The translations under genes and the position numbers were made by a program. Below are positions 33,531 to 41,908 of a DNA stretch of 64,000 nt, in pieces (positions within the stretch are counted from its first letter, which is position 1; every line of letters starts with the position of its first letter). This DNA is from Pseudomonadales bacterium (GTDB lineage: Bacteria > Pseudomonadota > Gammaproteobacteria > Pseudomonadales > Azotimanducaceae), in contig JAJEIQ010000001.1 in the NCBI GenBank assembly GCA_022827905.1, positions 1-64,000 of the forward strand. The letters run 5' to 3'. The notes beneath the pieces were generated by a model that saw only the letters and a list, made by a program, of their open reading frames with translations, searched no databases and was not told where the DNA came from.

Positions 33531-34730
33531 ATGGTTGACCTGTGCCCCGACGACACCCCGGAACTCAAGGCTTGGCGCCAGGAGGTTCGCGACTTCCTGG
33601 AGAAAGCGCTGCCCGAGCCTTGGACGTTCTGGTACGACTACGACGAGGATCCGGCGTCTTGGGAACGCTATCTGGATTTCTGGCGACAGGTCGGCAAGAA
33701 GCGGTGGACCGCCCTGACCTGGCCCACGGAGTACTACGGCCTCGGCCGCCCCGCCATCGAGAAGTGGATACTGGAGGAGGAATTCGTCAACCACGACGTG
33801 CCCACCTACCCGGTGATCGGGATGCACGTCGCCGGCTACCTGCTGCGCCACGGCACCCACGAACAGCGGTGCAAGCACCTGAAGGGCATCGCTGACGCCA
33901 CCGTGCTCTGGGGCGAGGGGTACAGCGAGCCGGGCGCGGGGTCGGACCTGGCACGGCTGACCACCAAGGCGCACCGCGACGGCGACGAGTGGGTGATCAA
34001 CGGCCAGAAAACCCTCGGCACCGCCGCCCACTTCTGCCAGTGGATGTCGGTGCTGGCGCGCACCGATCCGGACGGCCCCCGCCATGCGGGCATTTCCTGC
34101 TTCCTAGTGCCGCTGGACGCGCCCGGCATCGAGATGCTGCCCTTGGACAACATGGCGGACGGTCGCCAGAACATGACCTACTTCGATGACGTGCGGGTGC
34201 CGGCGGACAGCCTGCTCGGCGATGAGAACCAGGCGTGGACGCAGATCTGGTTCGGCATGGGCGGCGAGCGGCTCGACAACGCCGGCCCCAGCCTCGGCCC
34301 CCACGCCATGCGCATCCTGCCGCTGCTGAACCGGGTGATCCGTTACTGCCGGCAAACCACCCGCGGCGGCCGCCGCCTTGGCGACGACCCGGTGGTGCGC
34401 CAACAGCTCGGCGAACTCATGGTGGGCGTGGAGGCCCTCAAGCTGCAGGCCTACGAACTGTACGGCATCGCGCAATCGGGCAAGGCGAGCCGCTTCGGCG
34501 AGGCGTCAATGCACATGCACCAAGCCGTGTACAAGGAATTCTGGCCGCATTTGGCGCAGGTCTGCATGGAGATCGTCGGCCCCATGGCGCAGATTCAGGG
34601 CGGCAAGTGGGCGCAGCTCAACGGTGACATCGAGCACTACTTCAGAGCCTCGTTCGGCAATCACGCCGGCGGCACCTCGCAGCTCAAGCGCATGGTGTTG
34701 GCCACCCGCGGCCTCGGCCTGCCGCGCTGA
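33531..34730 (+). CDS. Acyl-CoA dehydrogenase, large-subunit type
   Basis: The 399-residue product has ELKAWRQEVRDFLEKALPEP at the N-terminus, EGYSEPGAGSDLARLTTKAH and WVINGQKTLGTAAHFCQWMS in the flavin domain, and HAGGTSQLKRMVLATRGLGL at the C-terminus. It starts 109 bp after the Fe-S subunit and 15 bp before a small-type dehydrogenase, forming the third adjacent pair in the window. The first helix carries an unusual run of aromatic and acidic residues (FWYDYDED). Confidence 0.87.
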   Translation: MVDLCPDDTPELKAWRQEVRDFLEKALPEPWTFWYDYDEDPASWERYLDFWRQVGKKRWTALTWPTEYYGLGRPAIEKWILEEEFVNHDVPTYPVIGMHVAGYLLRHGTHEQRCKHLKGIADATVLWGEGYSEPGAGSDLARLTTKAHRDGDEWVINGQKTLGTAAHFCQWMSVLARTDPDGPRHAGISCFLVPLDAPGIEMLPLDNMADGRQNMTYFDDVRVPADSLLGDENQAWTQIWFGMGGERLDNAGPSLGPHAMRILPLLNRVIRYCRQTTRGGRRLGDDPVVRQQLGELMVGVEALKLQAYELYGIAQSGKASRFGEASMHMHQAVYKEFWPHLAQVCMEIVGPMAQIQGGKWAQLNGDIEHYFRASFGNHAGGTSQLKRMVLATRGLGLPR

Positions 34731-34745
34731 CCTCGAGGAGCGCCC

Positions 34746-35882
34746 ATGGGCATCGATCTGCAGCTCAGCGAAGAGCAGGAACTCATCGGCTCCACGGCCA
34801 ACGAGTTCTTCGGCAAGAACTGCCCGCCGGAGCTGGTGCGCGAATACGAAACGAGCGCAGCGGACTATCCCGCGCAACTCTGGTCGCAGATGGCCGAATT
34901 GGGCTGGCTCGGCATGCCGTTCCCGGAGCGCCACGGCGGGCTGGGCCTGGCTACCCTGGACATGGTTCCCCTGTACATCGAGCTCGGCCGGCACTTGGTG
35001 CCCTGCCCGGTGCTCGACGCGGTAGCGCTCGCCGGCGGCTTGATCTGCGCGCTCGGCAGCGAGGAACAGCAAAAGGCGCTGCTGCCCGGCATTGCCCGAG
35101 GCGACGCCCCAATCGTCTCCGCCCTCATGGAGCCGGACGGCGGCTACGGGCCAGGCGCGATCCAACTCCAAGCACAGCGCAGCGGATCGGAATTCACGCT
35201 CCACGGCACCAAGGTGCTGGTCGGCTGCGCCCGCTCCGCCAGCCGCTTGCTATGTGCCGCGCGAACGGCGGCAGGTGAAAACGGCGAAGGCATTTCCCTG
35301 TTTCTGGTCGATCCGCAAGCGCCCGGCACCAGCGTCGAGCGCACACCGAACATCGCCGGCCACCCTTTGTACGCGGTCACGTTCGAGAAGGCATCGGTCC
35401 CGGAAGAAGCCTTGGTCGGGGAATTGGGTTCGGCATGGCCAATCCTCTACGAGACGATGATGAAAGCGGCGGTGCTGCAATCGGCGATGGTGGTCGGCGC
35501 CGGCGAGCGGGTGCTGGAGATGACCACCGACTATGCCAGGGAGCGCGAACAGTTCGGCCAGGCCATCGGCAAGTACCAAGCGGTGCAGTACCTGTGCACC
35601 GACATCGCCATGCACTTGCATCGGACCCGGCTGCTTACCCTGCAGGCCGCTTGGCACATCGACTCCGACCGGAGCTTTCTGCGTGAGGCGGCGCTTGCCA
35701 AGGCCGCCGCCAGCCGCGCCGCCGCCGCCATGACCTTCGCCGCCCACGAGGTGCATGCCGGCGTCGCCTTCGTCATCGACTACGACCTGCAGCTTTACAC
35801 CCGCCGCGCCAAGCACTGGGAGTACAACCTAGGCGACCTGCGCTACCACCTCGACCGGGCCTGCACGGAGAGCGGCCTCTAA
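34746..35882 (+). CDS. Acyl-CoA dehydrogenase, small-subunit type
   Basis: The 378-residue protein begins MGIDLQLSEEQELIGSTANE, after GAGGAG. It has REREQFGQAIGKYQAVQYLC and, near the end, VHAGVAFVIDYDLQLYTRRA. The flavin-domain motif is reduced (SALMEPDGGYGPGAIQ). It completes the third dehydrogenase pair and is the last gene of the plus-strand run. It converges on the P450 gene at 35889 with only six bases between stops. Confidence 0.86.
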   Translation: MGIDLQLSEEQELIGSTANEFFGKNCPPELVREYETSAADYPAQLWSQMAELGWLGMPFPERHGGLGLATLDMVPLYIELGRHLVPCPVLDAVALAGGLICALGSEEQQKALLPGIARGDAPIVSALMEPDGGYGPGAIQLQAQRSGSEFTLHGTKVLVGCARSASRLLCAARTAAGENGEGISLFLVDPQAPGTSVERTPNIAGHPLYAVTFEKASVPEEALVGELGSAWPILYETMMKAAVLQSAMVVGAGERVLEMTTDYAREREQFGQAIGKYQAVQYLCTDIAMHLHRTRLLTLQAAWHIDSDRSFLREAALAKAAASRAAAAMTFAAHEVHAGVAFVIDYDLQLYTRRAKHWEYNLGDLRYHLDRACTESGL

Positions 35883-35888
35883 TCCAAG

Positions 35889-37112
35889 CTAGGCGTCCCA
35901 CACCAGCGGCAGGCTGCTCAGGCAGACCAAGCCGCCGTCGTAGCTGAGTTCCGCGCCCTCCTTGAGGCGAAACGGCGGCACCCGCTCCAGCATCTGGGTT
36001 ACCGCGATGCGCAGTTCGCGACGCGCCAAGTGCGACCCGGCGCAGCGATGCACGCCGGCGCCAAAGCCAAGATGGGGGTTCGGCGCGCGGCCCAAGTCGA
36101 TTCGCTCCGGATCGGGAATGATCGCCGGATCGTGGCTGGCAAAGAAGGTGGCGCACATGACGTGATCGCCCTCGCGCATCCGCACGCCATGAAACTCGTG
36201 GTCGCGGGCCAGCATGCGGCTGGTGTTGATCCAACTGTGGTAACGCACCAGTTCCTCGATGGCATCCGGGATCAGTTCAGGGTCATCGCGCAGCCGCTGC
36301 TGCTCGTCGGGATGCTCCGCCAAGTAGCGGAACACATGGCCGAGACCGGCCGTGACCGTGTCGAGGCCCGCCAGGAACAGCAGGAAGCCCATGTCCTCCA
36401 GCTTGTCCTGGGCGATGGGCTCGCCGTCGATGTCGGCCTTGACCAGCTGGCTCAGCAGGTCATCGCCGGGGTTTACCCGCTTCTTCTCCGCCAGCTCGGC
36501 AATCATCGATGCGACATTGATGCCTGCGGCCCGTCGTTGCTCGATCGTTTCGCCTTGGAACATGATGCGCTCCCACTTGGAGAACTGCTCGCGCCGCTCC
36601 AGCGGAAAGCCGACCAGTTCCATGAGCGCGATGATCGGAAACACGCGCGCGTACTCATCCATGAAGTCCACCGAGCCGCGCCCGGCAAATCCGTCTATGA
36701 GCTGCGCGGAGAGTTTGCGCAGCGGCTCTTCCAAGCCGTTGATCATCTTCGGCGAAAACTCCGTGGCCAGGAGCTTGCGGTACTTGGTGTGCTCAGGCGG
36801 GTCGAGTTCCAAGGGCACCAGCTTCCTCGGCCACGCCGCCGTGCCGCCGCCCACAACCGCCCGGCTGGAGAACACTTCCCCGTTCTGGAACACCTCCCGC
36901 ATCAATTCCGCCGTCTGCACGACCCAGGTGCCTCCGGCCCGGCTCGGCCGCCAGTCCCTAGGCAGATAGAAAATGTCCGGCGCCTGCTCACGAATGCGAC
37001 CGAGCAGCGCGTAGGGCTCCTTCAGTTCCTCCGAGGGATACTTCGGTTCGAAGTCGTAAACCAACTCCGGGGGTACGTGTACAGGAATCTCGTAAGCTGC
37101 GGTCTCAGCCAT
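35889..37112 (-). CDS. Cytochrome P450
   Basis: A 407-residue P450 with the canonical heme loop GFGAGVHRCAGSHLARRE (Cys357), I-helix LLFLAGLDTVTAGLGHVFRY, and K-helix EELVRYHS. The N-terminus IPVHVPPELVYDFEPKYPSE places it with the other two P450s here, probably one subfamily expanded by duplication. GGGAGG is well placed before the ATG. A seven-base inverted repeat lies 17-40 bases upstream. Monooxygenation of a hydrophobic substrate is expected, but a redox partner is not encoded nearby. Confidence 0.9.
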   Translation of the reverse strand: MAETAAYEIPVHVPPELVYDFEPKYPSEELKEPYALLGRIREQAPDIFYLPRDWRPSRAGGTWVVQTAELMREVFQNGEVFSSRAVVGGGTAAWPRKLVPLELDPPEHTKYRKLLATEFSPKMINGLEEPLRKLSAQLIDGFAGRGSVDFMDEYARVFPIIALMELVGFPLERREQFSKWERIMFQGETIEQRRAAGINVASMIAELAEKKRVNPGDDLLSQLVKADIDGEPIAQDKLEDMGFLLFLAGLDTVTAGLGHVFRYLAEHPDEQQRLRDDPELIPDAIEELVRYHSWINTSRMLARDHEFHGVRMREGDHVMCATFFASHDPAIIPDPERIDLGRAPNPHLGFGAGVHRCAGSHLARRELRIAVTQMLERVPPFRLKEGAELSYDGGLVCLSSLPLVWDA

Positions 37113-37129
37113 GGCATGCCTCCCAGAAA

Positions 37130-37153
37130 TAACTTACCTGTTCAACTAAGTTA
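37130..37153. promoter_or_regulatory. Inverted repeat upstream of the P450 gene (candidate operator)
   Basis: TAACTTA-N10-TAAGTTA is a perfect 7-bp inverted repeat with arms centred 17 bp apart, ending 18 bases before the P450 start codon. Spacing and symmetry suit a dimeric repressor such as a TetR-type protein. No such regulator is encoded in the window. Confidence 0.4.
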
Positions 37154-37210
37154 CCCCATTTCCACGGACTTGCCCACAGTCGCGAATTTCAGGCGATGCG
37201 AGTGACATGC

Positions 37211-37236
37211 GGCCAGTTCGAGGGCGGGACGCCCTC
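37211..37236. repeat. GC-rich inverted repeat, copy R2 (half element)
   Basis: The hairpin CGAGGGCG-N3-CGCCCTCG is flanked by GTT on the left and GCTCC on the right. It is identical to the left arm of copy R4, but the right arm is missing. It lies in the 204-bp gap between the P450 and the crotonase gene. Confidence 0.65.
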
Positions 37237-37316
37237 GCTCCGGAGGCTCCCGCCAATGCGCCTGCGCGGCCGATGGGGTATAAAGGCGGCCGCCCGCAGA
37301 ATCAGGAGGCCGCAGC

Positions 37317-38102
37317 ATGGACAGGATTGGCGATGTCGCCATCGAGATGCACGATCACGTGGCGCTGGTGGAGATCCAGCGGCCGCCGAACAATTTCTTT
37401 GACGAGGAGCTGATCCACGCGCTAGGCGATGCCTTCCACCGAATGGACGAGACCCCGGAGGTCCGCGTCCTGGTCTTGGCCGCCCAGGGCAAGCACTTCT
37501 GCGCCGGCCGCAACTTCGCCAACCCGGAGACGCAACGCAGACGCGAGGAACGGCCCGAGGGAGCGGGCAACGAACTGTACGACGCCGCAGTGCGCCTGTT
37601 CGAGGCCAAAAAGCCCGTGGTTGCCGCAGTCCAAGGCGCCGCGGTCGGCGGCGGCTTCGGGCTCGCCGTCATGCCCGACTTTCGAGTGGTCTGCCCCGAA
37701 GCGCGGTTCACCGCCAACTTCGTAAAGCTCGGCTTTCATCCCGGCTTCGGCTTGACCCACACCCTGCCGCGGCTGATTGGACGGCAGAAGGCGAGCGAAC
37801 TGTTCCTAACCGGACGGCGAATCAACGGCGAAACAGCCTACGAGTGGGGGCTGGCCGACATTCTCACCGACGCCGCCTCGCTGCGCAGCCGGGCCATGGA
37901 ATTCGCCGCCGAAATCGCCGAGAACGCGCCCTTATCGCTGTTGACCATACGCGCCGCCATGCGCGAGGGGCTCGCGCAGCAGGTTCGCGAGCAGACCGAC
38001 AAAGAATGGGCAGAACAACGCTGGCTGCAGTCCACCGATGACCACAAGGAAGGCATTAGAGCGGTTGCCGAGCGGCGCGTCGGCAATTTCACCGGCAAGT
38101 AA
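37317..38102 (+). CDS. Enoyl-CoA hydratase/isomerase family protein without canonical glutamates
   Basis: The 261-residue crotonase has the oxyanion segments FCAGRNFANPETQ and GAAVGGGFGLAVMPDFRVVC, and FTANFVKLGFHPGFGLTHTL at the second catalytic site. Glu is absent from both usual positions (Gly in GFGLAV; Asn-Phe in TANFVKLG). This motif combination is known in a crotonase subgroup of uncertain chemistry. GGAGG precedes the ATG. It stands alone between repeat copies R2 and R5 and may act with the neighbouring P450 or ligase pathways. Confidence 0.82.
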   Translation: MDRIGDVAIEMHDHVALVEIQRPPNNFFDEELIHALGDAFHRMDETPEVRVLVLAAQGKHFCAGRNFANPETQRRREERPEGAGNELYDAAVRLFEAKKPVVAAVQGAAVGGGFGLAVMPDFRVVCPEARFTANFVKLGFHPGFGLTHTLPRLIGRQKASELFLTGRRINGETAYEWGLADILTDAASLRSRAMEFAAEIAENAPLSLLTIRAAMREGLAQQVREQTDKEWAEQRWLQSTDDHKEGIRAVAERRVGNFTGK

Positions 38103-38425
38103 AAGGCGAGCCCCAACAATCCGCAACCCTACTCCCCAGCTATTGAGTCCGACGCCGGTTCCGGTGGCCAGTGCGAGGGTGAGGCACCCTTATCTCCGAA
38201 CGATCCCCGTGGAGGGCACCTCGGCAGAGCCTGCAGACAATGCCCCGGCCGGTTCTGAGACATTGCCCATTCCGCGCCGCAGCCAGGCGCAACGGCCCAA
38301 GCGATCCAGCTGACCGAACACGGAAAGCCCAACACAATCAGGGGCTTGCGGCTTCGTGCAAAGTCAAGCGCGGAAAGGTTCTTCGCCTACATCATTTTGG
38401 CGCGACGCCCGCCATCATGGGGGCC
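38103..38425. other. Gene-free 323-bp stretch holding a decayed repeat
   Basis: Apart from the degenerate repeat R5 near its left end, no coding frame with family similarity, RNA gene or clear promoter was recognised here. The in-frame extension of the downstream nuclease gene into this stretch has unlikely sequence and is not used. Confidence 0.5.
38143..38191. repeat. Degenerate member of the inverted-repeat family, copy R5
   Basis: ATTGAGTCCGACGCCGG at 38143 matches the left flank of copy R3 (ATTGAGTCCAACGCGGG at 44999), and both continue with CCAGT-CGAGGG at the same distance. The hairpin has decayed to AGGGTG-N3-CACCCT. Confidence 0.55.
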
Positions 38426-39409
38426 ATGGACCACGACGCCCTCAGCAAGTCCCTGTTCGCCCTGCCCCAAGTGGAGGCGGACCTCCTGCGCATCGTCGCC
38501 GCGGGCTGGTTCCACCTGCTCGACCTCAGCACGCTGGAGCGGGTCAGCGCCGAACACCCGTCCGAGGACCAGACCCAGCGCATCGGCGACCTCGCCTGGC
38601 GCGTGCGGTTCCGGGATGGCGAGCTCCTCGACGGGAAGCGGCCCTGGCTGCTGTCGCCCACGGAGTGCCAGTCCACGCGAGACTCGACCATGGCGGAGCG
38701 GCAGGCGGAGTACCTCCGCCGCCACCTGCGGGCGCTGCGGCGGGAGGGGGTCCTGCGGAGCGAGGGCGACGAGCCGCGGGTGCTGCTGATGGTAGTTTAC
38801 GACGGCCAGCGGCGGTGGCGGCGCGGCATCGATCCGGCTGGGGTGCCGGACCTTCTTCAGCCCGGCGGCTACGCGGTGCTTGACGTGGAGTCGTTGGCGT
38901 TGGAGGATTTGCCTCATGGCAACCGGGTGTCGTCCTGGGTGCGGCTGTTGCGGGCGCGCGACCCCGAGGAGCTGCTGATGCGCCTCGCTGAGGGCCTTTG
39001 GGAGTTCCCGGGGGCCGAGGACGAGGGCTTCCGGGAGGCGCTGTACGCTTGGGCGTTGGCGCTGTGGGAGCTGATGATGCCGGGGGCGGAGGCGCTGCCG
39101 CCGCGTGCGGAATTGGAAATGAAGCAGGAGGCACAGGAAATGACGACGTTTTACGAGGCGAACGCCAAGAAGTGGAGGGCGGGAGTGCTCCAGCAGGGCA
39201 TCGCCCAAGGCAGGACCGAGGCGCGGGCCGATGAGCGGGCGCTGCTGCGGCGCCAAGCGGGCCGCAAGTTCGGCAGCCGGGCCTCGGAGCGCCTGTCGGC
39301 GCTGATCGACGGCGTGTCGGACCCGGAGCGCCTGGCCGAGGTCGGCGACTGGATCATCGACTGCGCCACCGAGGACGAGTTCCTGGCCCGCGCCGGACGC
39401 CGCGGCTAG
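38426..39409 (+). CDS. Rpn-family recombination-promoting nuclease / transposase-like protein with DUF4351 end
   Basis: From the ATG at 38426 the product is 327 residues. The N-terminal LPQVEADLLRIVAAGWFHLL, DLAWRVRFRDGE and VLLMVVYDGQRRWRRGI segments fit the PD-(D/E)XK nuclease core of Rpn/YhgA-like putative transposases. The C-terminal LLRRQAGRKFGSRASERLSA region matches DUF4351. These proteins cut DNA and stimulate recombination, and the genes spread horizontally. An ATG at 38417 is also possible. It is the only mobile-type gene inside the catabolic body. Confidence 0.75.
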   Translation: MDHDALSKSLFALPQVEADLLRIVAAGWFHLLDLSTLERVSAEHPSEDQTQRIGDLAWRVRFRDGELLDGKRPWLLSPTECQSTRDSTMAERQAEYLRRHLRALRREGVLRSEGDEPRVLLMVVYDGQRRWRRGIDPAGVPDLLQPGGYAVLDVESLALEDLPHGNRVSSWVRLLRARDPEELLMRLAEGLWEFPGAEDEGFREALYAWALALWELMMPGAEALPPRAELEMKQEAQEMTTFYEANAKKWRAGVLQQGIAQGRTEARADERALLRRQAGRKFGSRASERLSALIDGVSDPERLAEVGDWIIDCATEDEFLARAGRRG

Positions 39410-39417
39410 CGGCGCTG

Positions 39418-40590
39418 TCACGACATCATGGGCTCGGAACTCATCTGTTCAATCGGCAGCGAGCGTTCGATCATCCCGTAGGCCGACTCGCCGCCCCAGG
39501 TGTACAGCGCCCCGCCCTGATGGAACGGCAAGCCCCGGCGGTCGTCGAGAGACCAGTCGCCGAACATGGGGCGGCCCTGCGGGATGTAGGTGGAATCGTG
39601 GGTCTTCCCGGCGATGCGGATGTGGCCGCCGTCGGTTTCGAGCACCACATCCACCGGGCCGCCATGGGGCATGAACTCGGTCATCCAAGGCGCTTCAACG
39701 AGTTTTGCGTACGCCTTGCGCCGACCGTCTAAAACAAAGCCCTCACTGTACGCGGGCGTGCCGTCGGAGCGCGGCGGGAATGCCATGATGCCGAACGCCC
39801 TGCCGCTCGGAAACAGGGCGGATTGCCAGCAGTGTCCTGGGAACTCGCCGATGTTGCGCACGCCGAAGCGGCGAATCTTCAGGCCGGTGCCGGTGAAAAG
39901 AAACTCCGCTTCGCCTTCGATGGCAAACCGGCCGCGGCAACGGAACAACTGCTCGTGCCGGTGCCCGCCCACCGCGCCCACTGCGCTCTCGGTGGCGCGG
40001 TCGCCCATGCGAACCGCGTGCTCGCCAGGCGTCCAAGGCGGCGCGGCCATGACCGCATCCACTTCTATGCGGACGCGACGCGTCCGTCCTCCCCGCTCGC
40101 CCAAGACCTGACGGGCGACGGTGGTTTCATAGGCGTTTCCATCAAACCCCATGCGCCAGCGCCGCAGCGGTTCGACCACCTCGAAAGTCAGCGGGCCCGC
40201 GTTCAGGGTCACCGCGCGGCCTTCCACGCGCTTGGCCGGCACCGGTGCGAATCCCCCTGAGCCGATCAACACCCGTCCGTCCGGAAATGCGATGTTCGCT
40301 TCCACGCCCCGGTTCTCCCAAGACCCGGCGAGGGCTTCGATGCAGAAGCGGGGAAAGCCAAATCGGCCCGCGTCGTCGGAGATCCACATGGAAACGCTCT
40401 CGCGCATCGCCGGATCCTCGGGCTTCTCCGCCAACGGATAGTCCAACGCCGGATCGTAGCCACCGGTCATGTCAAACCCGGTCGGCCCCGCCCCCTCTAT
40501 CCGGCTGGCCGCCGCGGGCCACCCGCACAGCAGTGCCGCTCCTCCCACTGCCCTGACGGTGAGGCCCAGGCTCGCCCTACGGCTCAACAT
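39418..40590 (-). CDS. Exported protein of unknown function with Tat-like signal
   Basis: The 390-residue product starts MLSRRASLGLTVRAVGGAAL, a twin-arginine-like signal peptide, then a beta-rich domain of about 340 residues. Segments such as FGFPRFCIEALAGSWENRGV, EVVEPLRRWRMGFDGNAYE, and a C-terminal YTWGGESAYGMIERSLP resemble large lipocalin-like or hydroxyneurosporene-synthase/AttH-type barrels, but I do not recognise a specific family. It starts one base after the sulfotransferase stop, so the two are cotranscribed. A periplasmic role in binding or modifying a hydrophobic compound is possible. Confidence 0.65.
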   Translation of the reverse strand: MLSRRASLGLTVRAVGGAALLCGWPAAASRIEGAGPTGFDMTGGYDPALDYPLAEKPEDPAMRESVSMWISDDAGRFGFPRFCIEALAGSWENRGVEANIAFPDGRVLIGSGGFAPVPAKRVEGRAVTLNAGPLTFEVVEPLRRWRMGFDGNAYETTVARQVLGERGGRTRRVRIEVDAVMAAPPWTPGEHAVRMGDRATESAVGAVGGHRHEQLFRCRGRFAIEGEAEFLFTGTGLKIRRFGVRNIGEFPGHCWQSALFPSGRAFGIMAFPPRSDGTPAYSEGFVLDGRRKAYAKLVEAPWMTEFMPHGGPVDVVLETDGGHIRIAGKTHDSTYIPQGRPMFGDWSLDDRRGLPFHQGGALYTWGGESAYGMIERSLPIEQMSSEPMMS

Positions 40591-40591
40591 G

Positions 40592-41794
40592 CTATCGATC
40601 CTCCAACAGGTCCGCAAAGCGGTTGCGATACGCCGGAAACCGTTCCGGCAGGTTCAGGGCGTCGATGCCGAACTCCGCCGGGTCGTAGCGGTGCTTGCCG
40701 TGGCCCGAGCGGCGTTGCCGACCGATGTGCGACCGCAGCCGGTCTGCGAATGCCGGCGACCAGGGCAAGCGGAAACGATCGTAGATGCGTCGCACCACCC
40801 CCACCGGATCGCGCACCAGATCGCGGTAGGCGATGTCCATGAAGCGCGCCTCCACCTGCGGATTCCGGCGGCTGGCCACGCCACACTCCAGTGCGGTGCC
40901 GAAGTGGTGCAGAACCGAGCGGGCAATGGACTTCGGCTCCAGCAGCGCATCGACCGCGGGCCCCCGAGCCCGGCGGAGGGCGCGAATCATGTTGGCAAGC
41001 GAAGCCACCATCTTGGCCGGCTCACGGTGGGTCTGGATCAGGCAGGCATCGGGATAGGCGGCCAGCAGGTCTTCCAGCATCAGCAGATAGGGCGGCGACT
41101 TAAGCACCCAGCGCCCCTTCGGGCCGCGCCACTGCAGCTGCTGCAGAACCCGCCGATGGGTGGTCATCGCCGCCGCGGCCGGCGCCTCGGTGAGCCAGCG
41201 GATGTAGTCCGGAACGGCATAGGACGCCCAGAAGTTGGAGCTCGCAAAGTGCAACTGCAGGATGGCGTTGCACTCGGCCGGCAGCGTGGCGCCAAAGGGG
41301 TGCATGGTGGCCAGTTCCGGCACCGCGGCGAGCATAGCGTCAATGCCGGCCTGGGTCTGGGCAATGCGGGGGTCGGTCGCAAAGCTGTCGAGTCGCGGCG
41401 CCGGACAGGGCGCGGCGATTTCCCAGGTGAGCGGCGCCCGCGCTCCGGGGTCGAGGGCCAACAGCTCGAATAGCCAAGTGGTGCCGGTGCGCGGCAATCC
41501 CAGGACCACTAGCGGGCGGCGAATCTCGCCACGCAGGATCTCGGGGTGATCGGTGGCCTCCCGTTGCAGCTGCAGCCGGGTGGTCAGCAGCCGCGTCACC
41601 TCGACCCTCACCGCTTCCCGCAGCGAGGCGGCGAAGGGTTGGGCTTCCACCGCGTCAACGAGCCGGCCAAGGCCCTCCTCGAAGGCGCGATCGGCACCCC
41701 AATCGGAAAGCCCGGCAAGCCGCTCGGCTTCCGCCATCAGCGCTTGCCGGTCGAGTTTCCCGGACCGGCGGAGATCGTTGGTCATGGGCCGCAA
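40592..41794 (-). CDS. Sulfotransferase-family protein
   Basis: The 400-residue protein has the PAPS 5'-phosphosulfate loop RRPLVVLGLPRTGTTWLFEL, the 3'-phosphate binding strand CLIQTHREPAKMVASLANM, and a WVLKSPPYLLMLEDLL segment typical of bacterial sulfotransferase family 3. It would transfer sulfate from PAPS to a hydroxyl on a small molecule such as a sterol, lipid or glycan. The first gene of a two-gene unit with the exported protein, it is divergent from the dehydratase gene at 41909. A second ATG is at 41785. Confidence 0.83.
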   Translation of the reverse strand: MRPMTNDLRRSGKLDRQALMAEAERLAGLSDWGADRAFEEGLGRLVDAVEAQPFAASLREAVRVEVTRLLTTRLQLQREATDHPEILRGEIRRPLVVLGLPRTGTTWLFELLALDPGARAPLTWEIAAPCPAPRLDSFATDPRIAQTQAGIDAMLAAVPELATMHPFGATLPAECNAILQLHFASSNFWASYAVPDYIRWLTEAPAAAAMTTHRRVLQQLQWRGPKGRWVLKSPPYLLMLEDLLAAYPDACLIQTHREPAKMVASLANMIRALRRARGPAVDALLEPKSIARSVLHHFGTALECGVASRRNPQVEARFMDIAYRDLVRDPVGVVRRIYDRFRLPWSPAFADRLRSHIGRQRRSGHGKHRYDPAEFGIDALNLPERFPAYRNRFADLLEDR

Positions 41795-41850
41795 TCTCCT
41801 GTGTCCAGCATTAGCGATCGTCCCTCCCCGCGGTGAATTATCTTAATACG

Positions 41851-41879
41851 TTGACTAATTTGGCACCATATCGCCTAAT
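41851..41879 (+). promoter_or_regulatory. Sigma70-like promoter for the dehydratase-SDR-SDR unit
   Basis: TTGACT at 41851-41856 and CCTAAT at 41874-41879 are 17 bp apart, 30 bases before the ATG at 41909. The surroundings are locally AT-rich, unlike the rest of the window. The minus-strand sulfotransferase promoter must share this 114-bp gap. Confidence 0.5.
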
Positions 41880-41908
41880 GAACGGGATTGGTCGGGGGAG
41901 CCCGCAAG

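Noticed and set aside
38387-39421. A 344-codon minus-strand open frame
   Set aside because: Antisense of the Rpn-type nuclease; Arg/Leu/Gln-rich with no motif.
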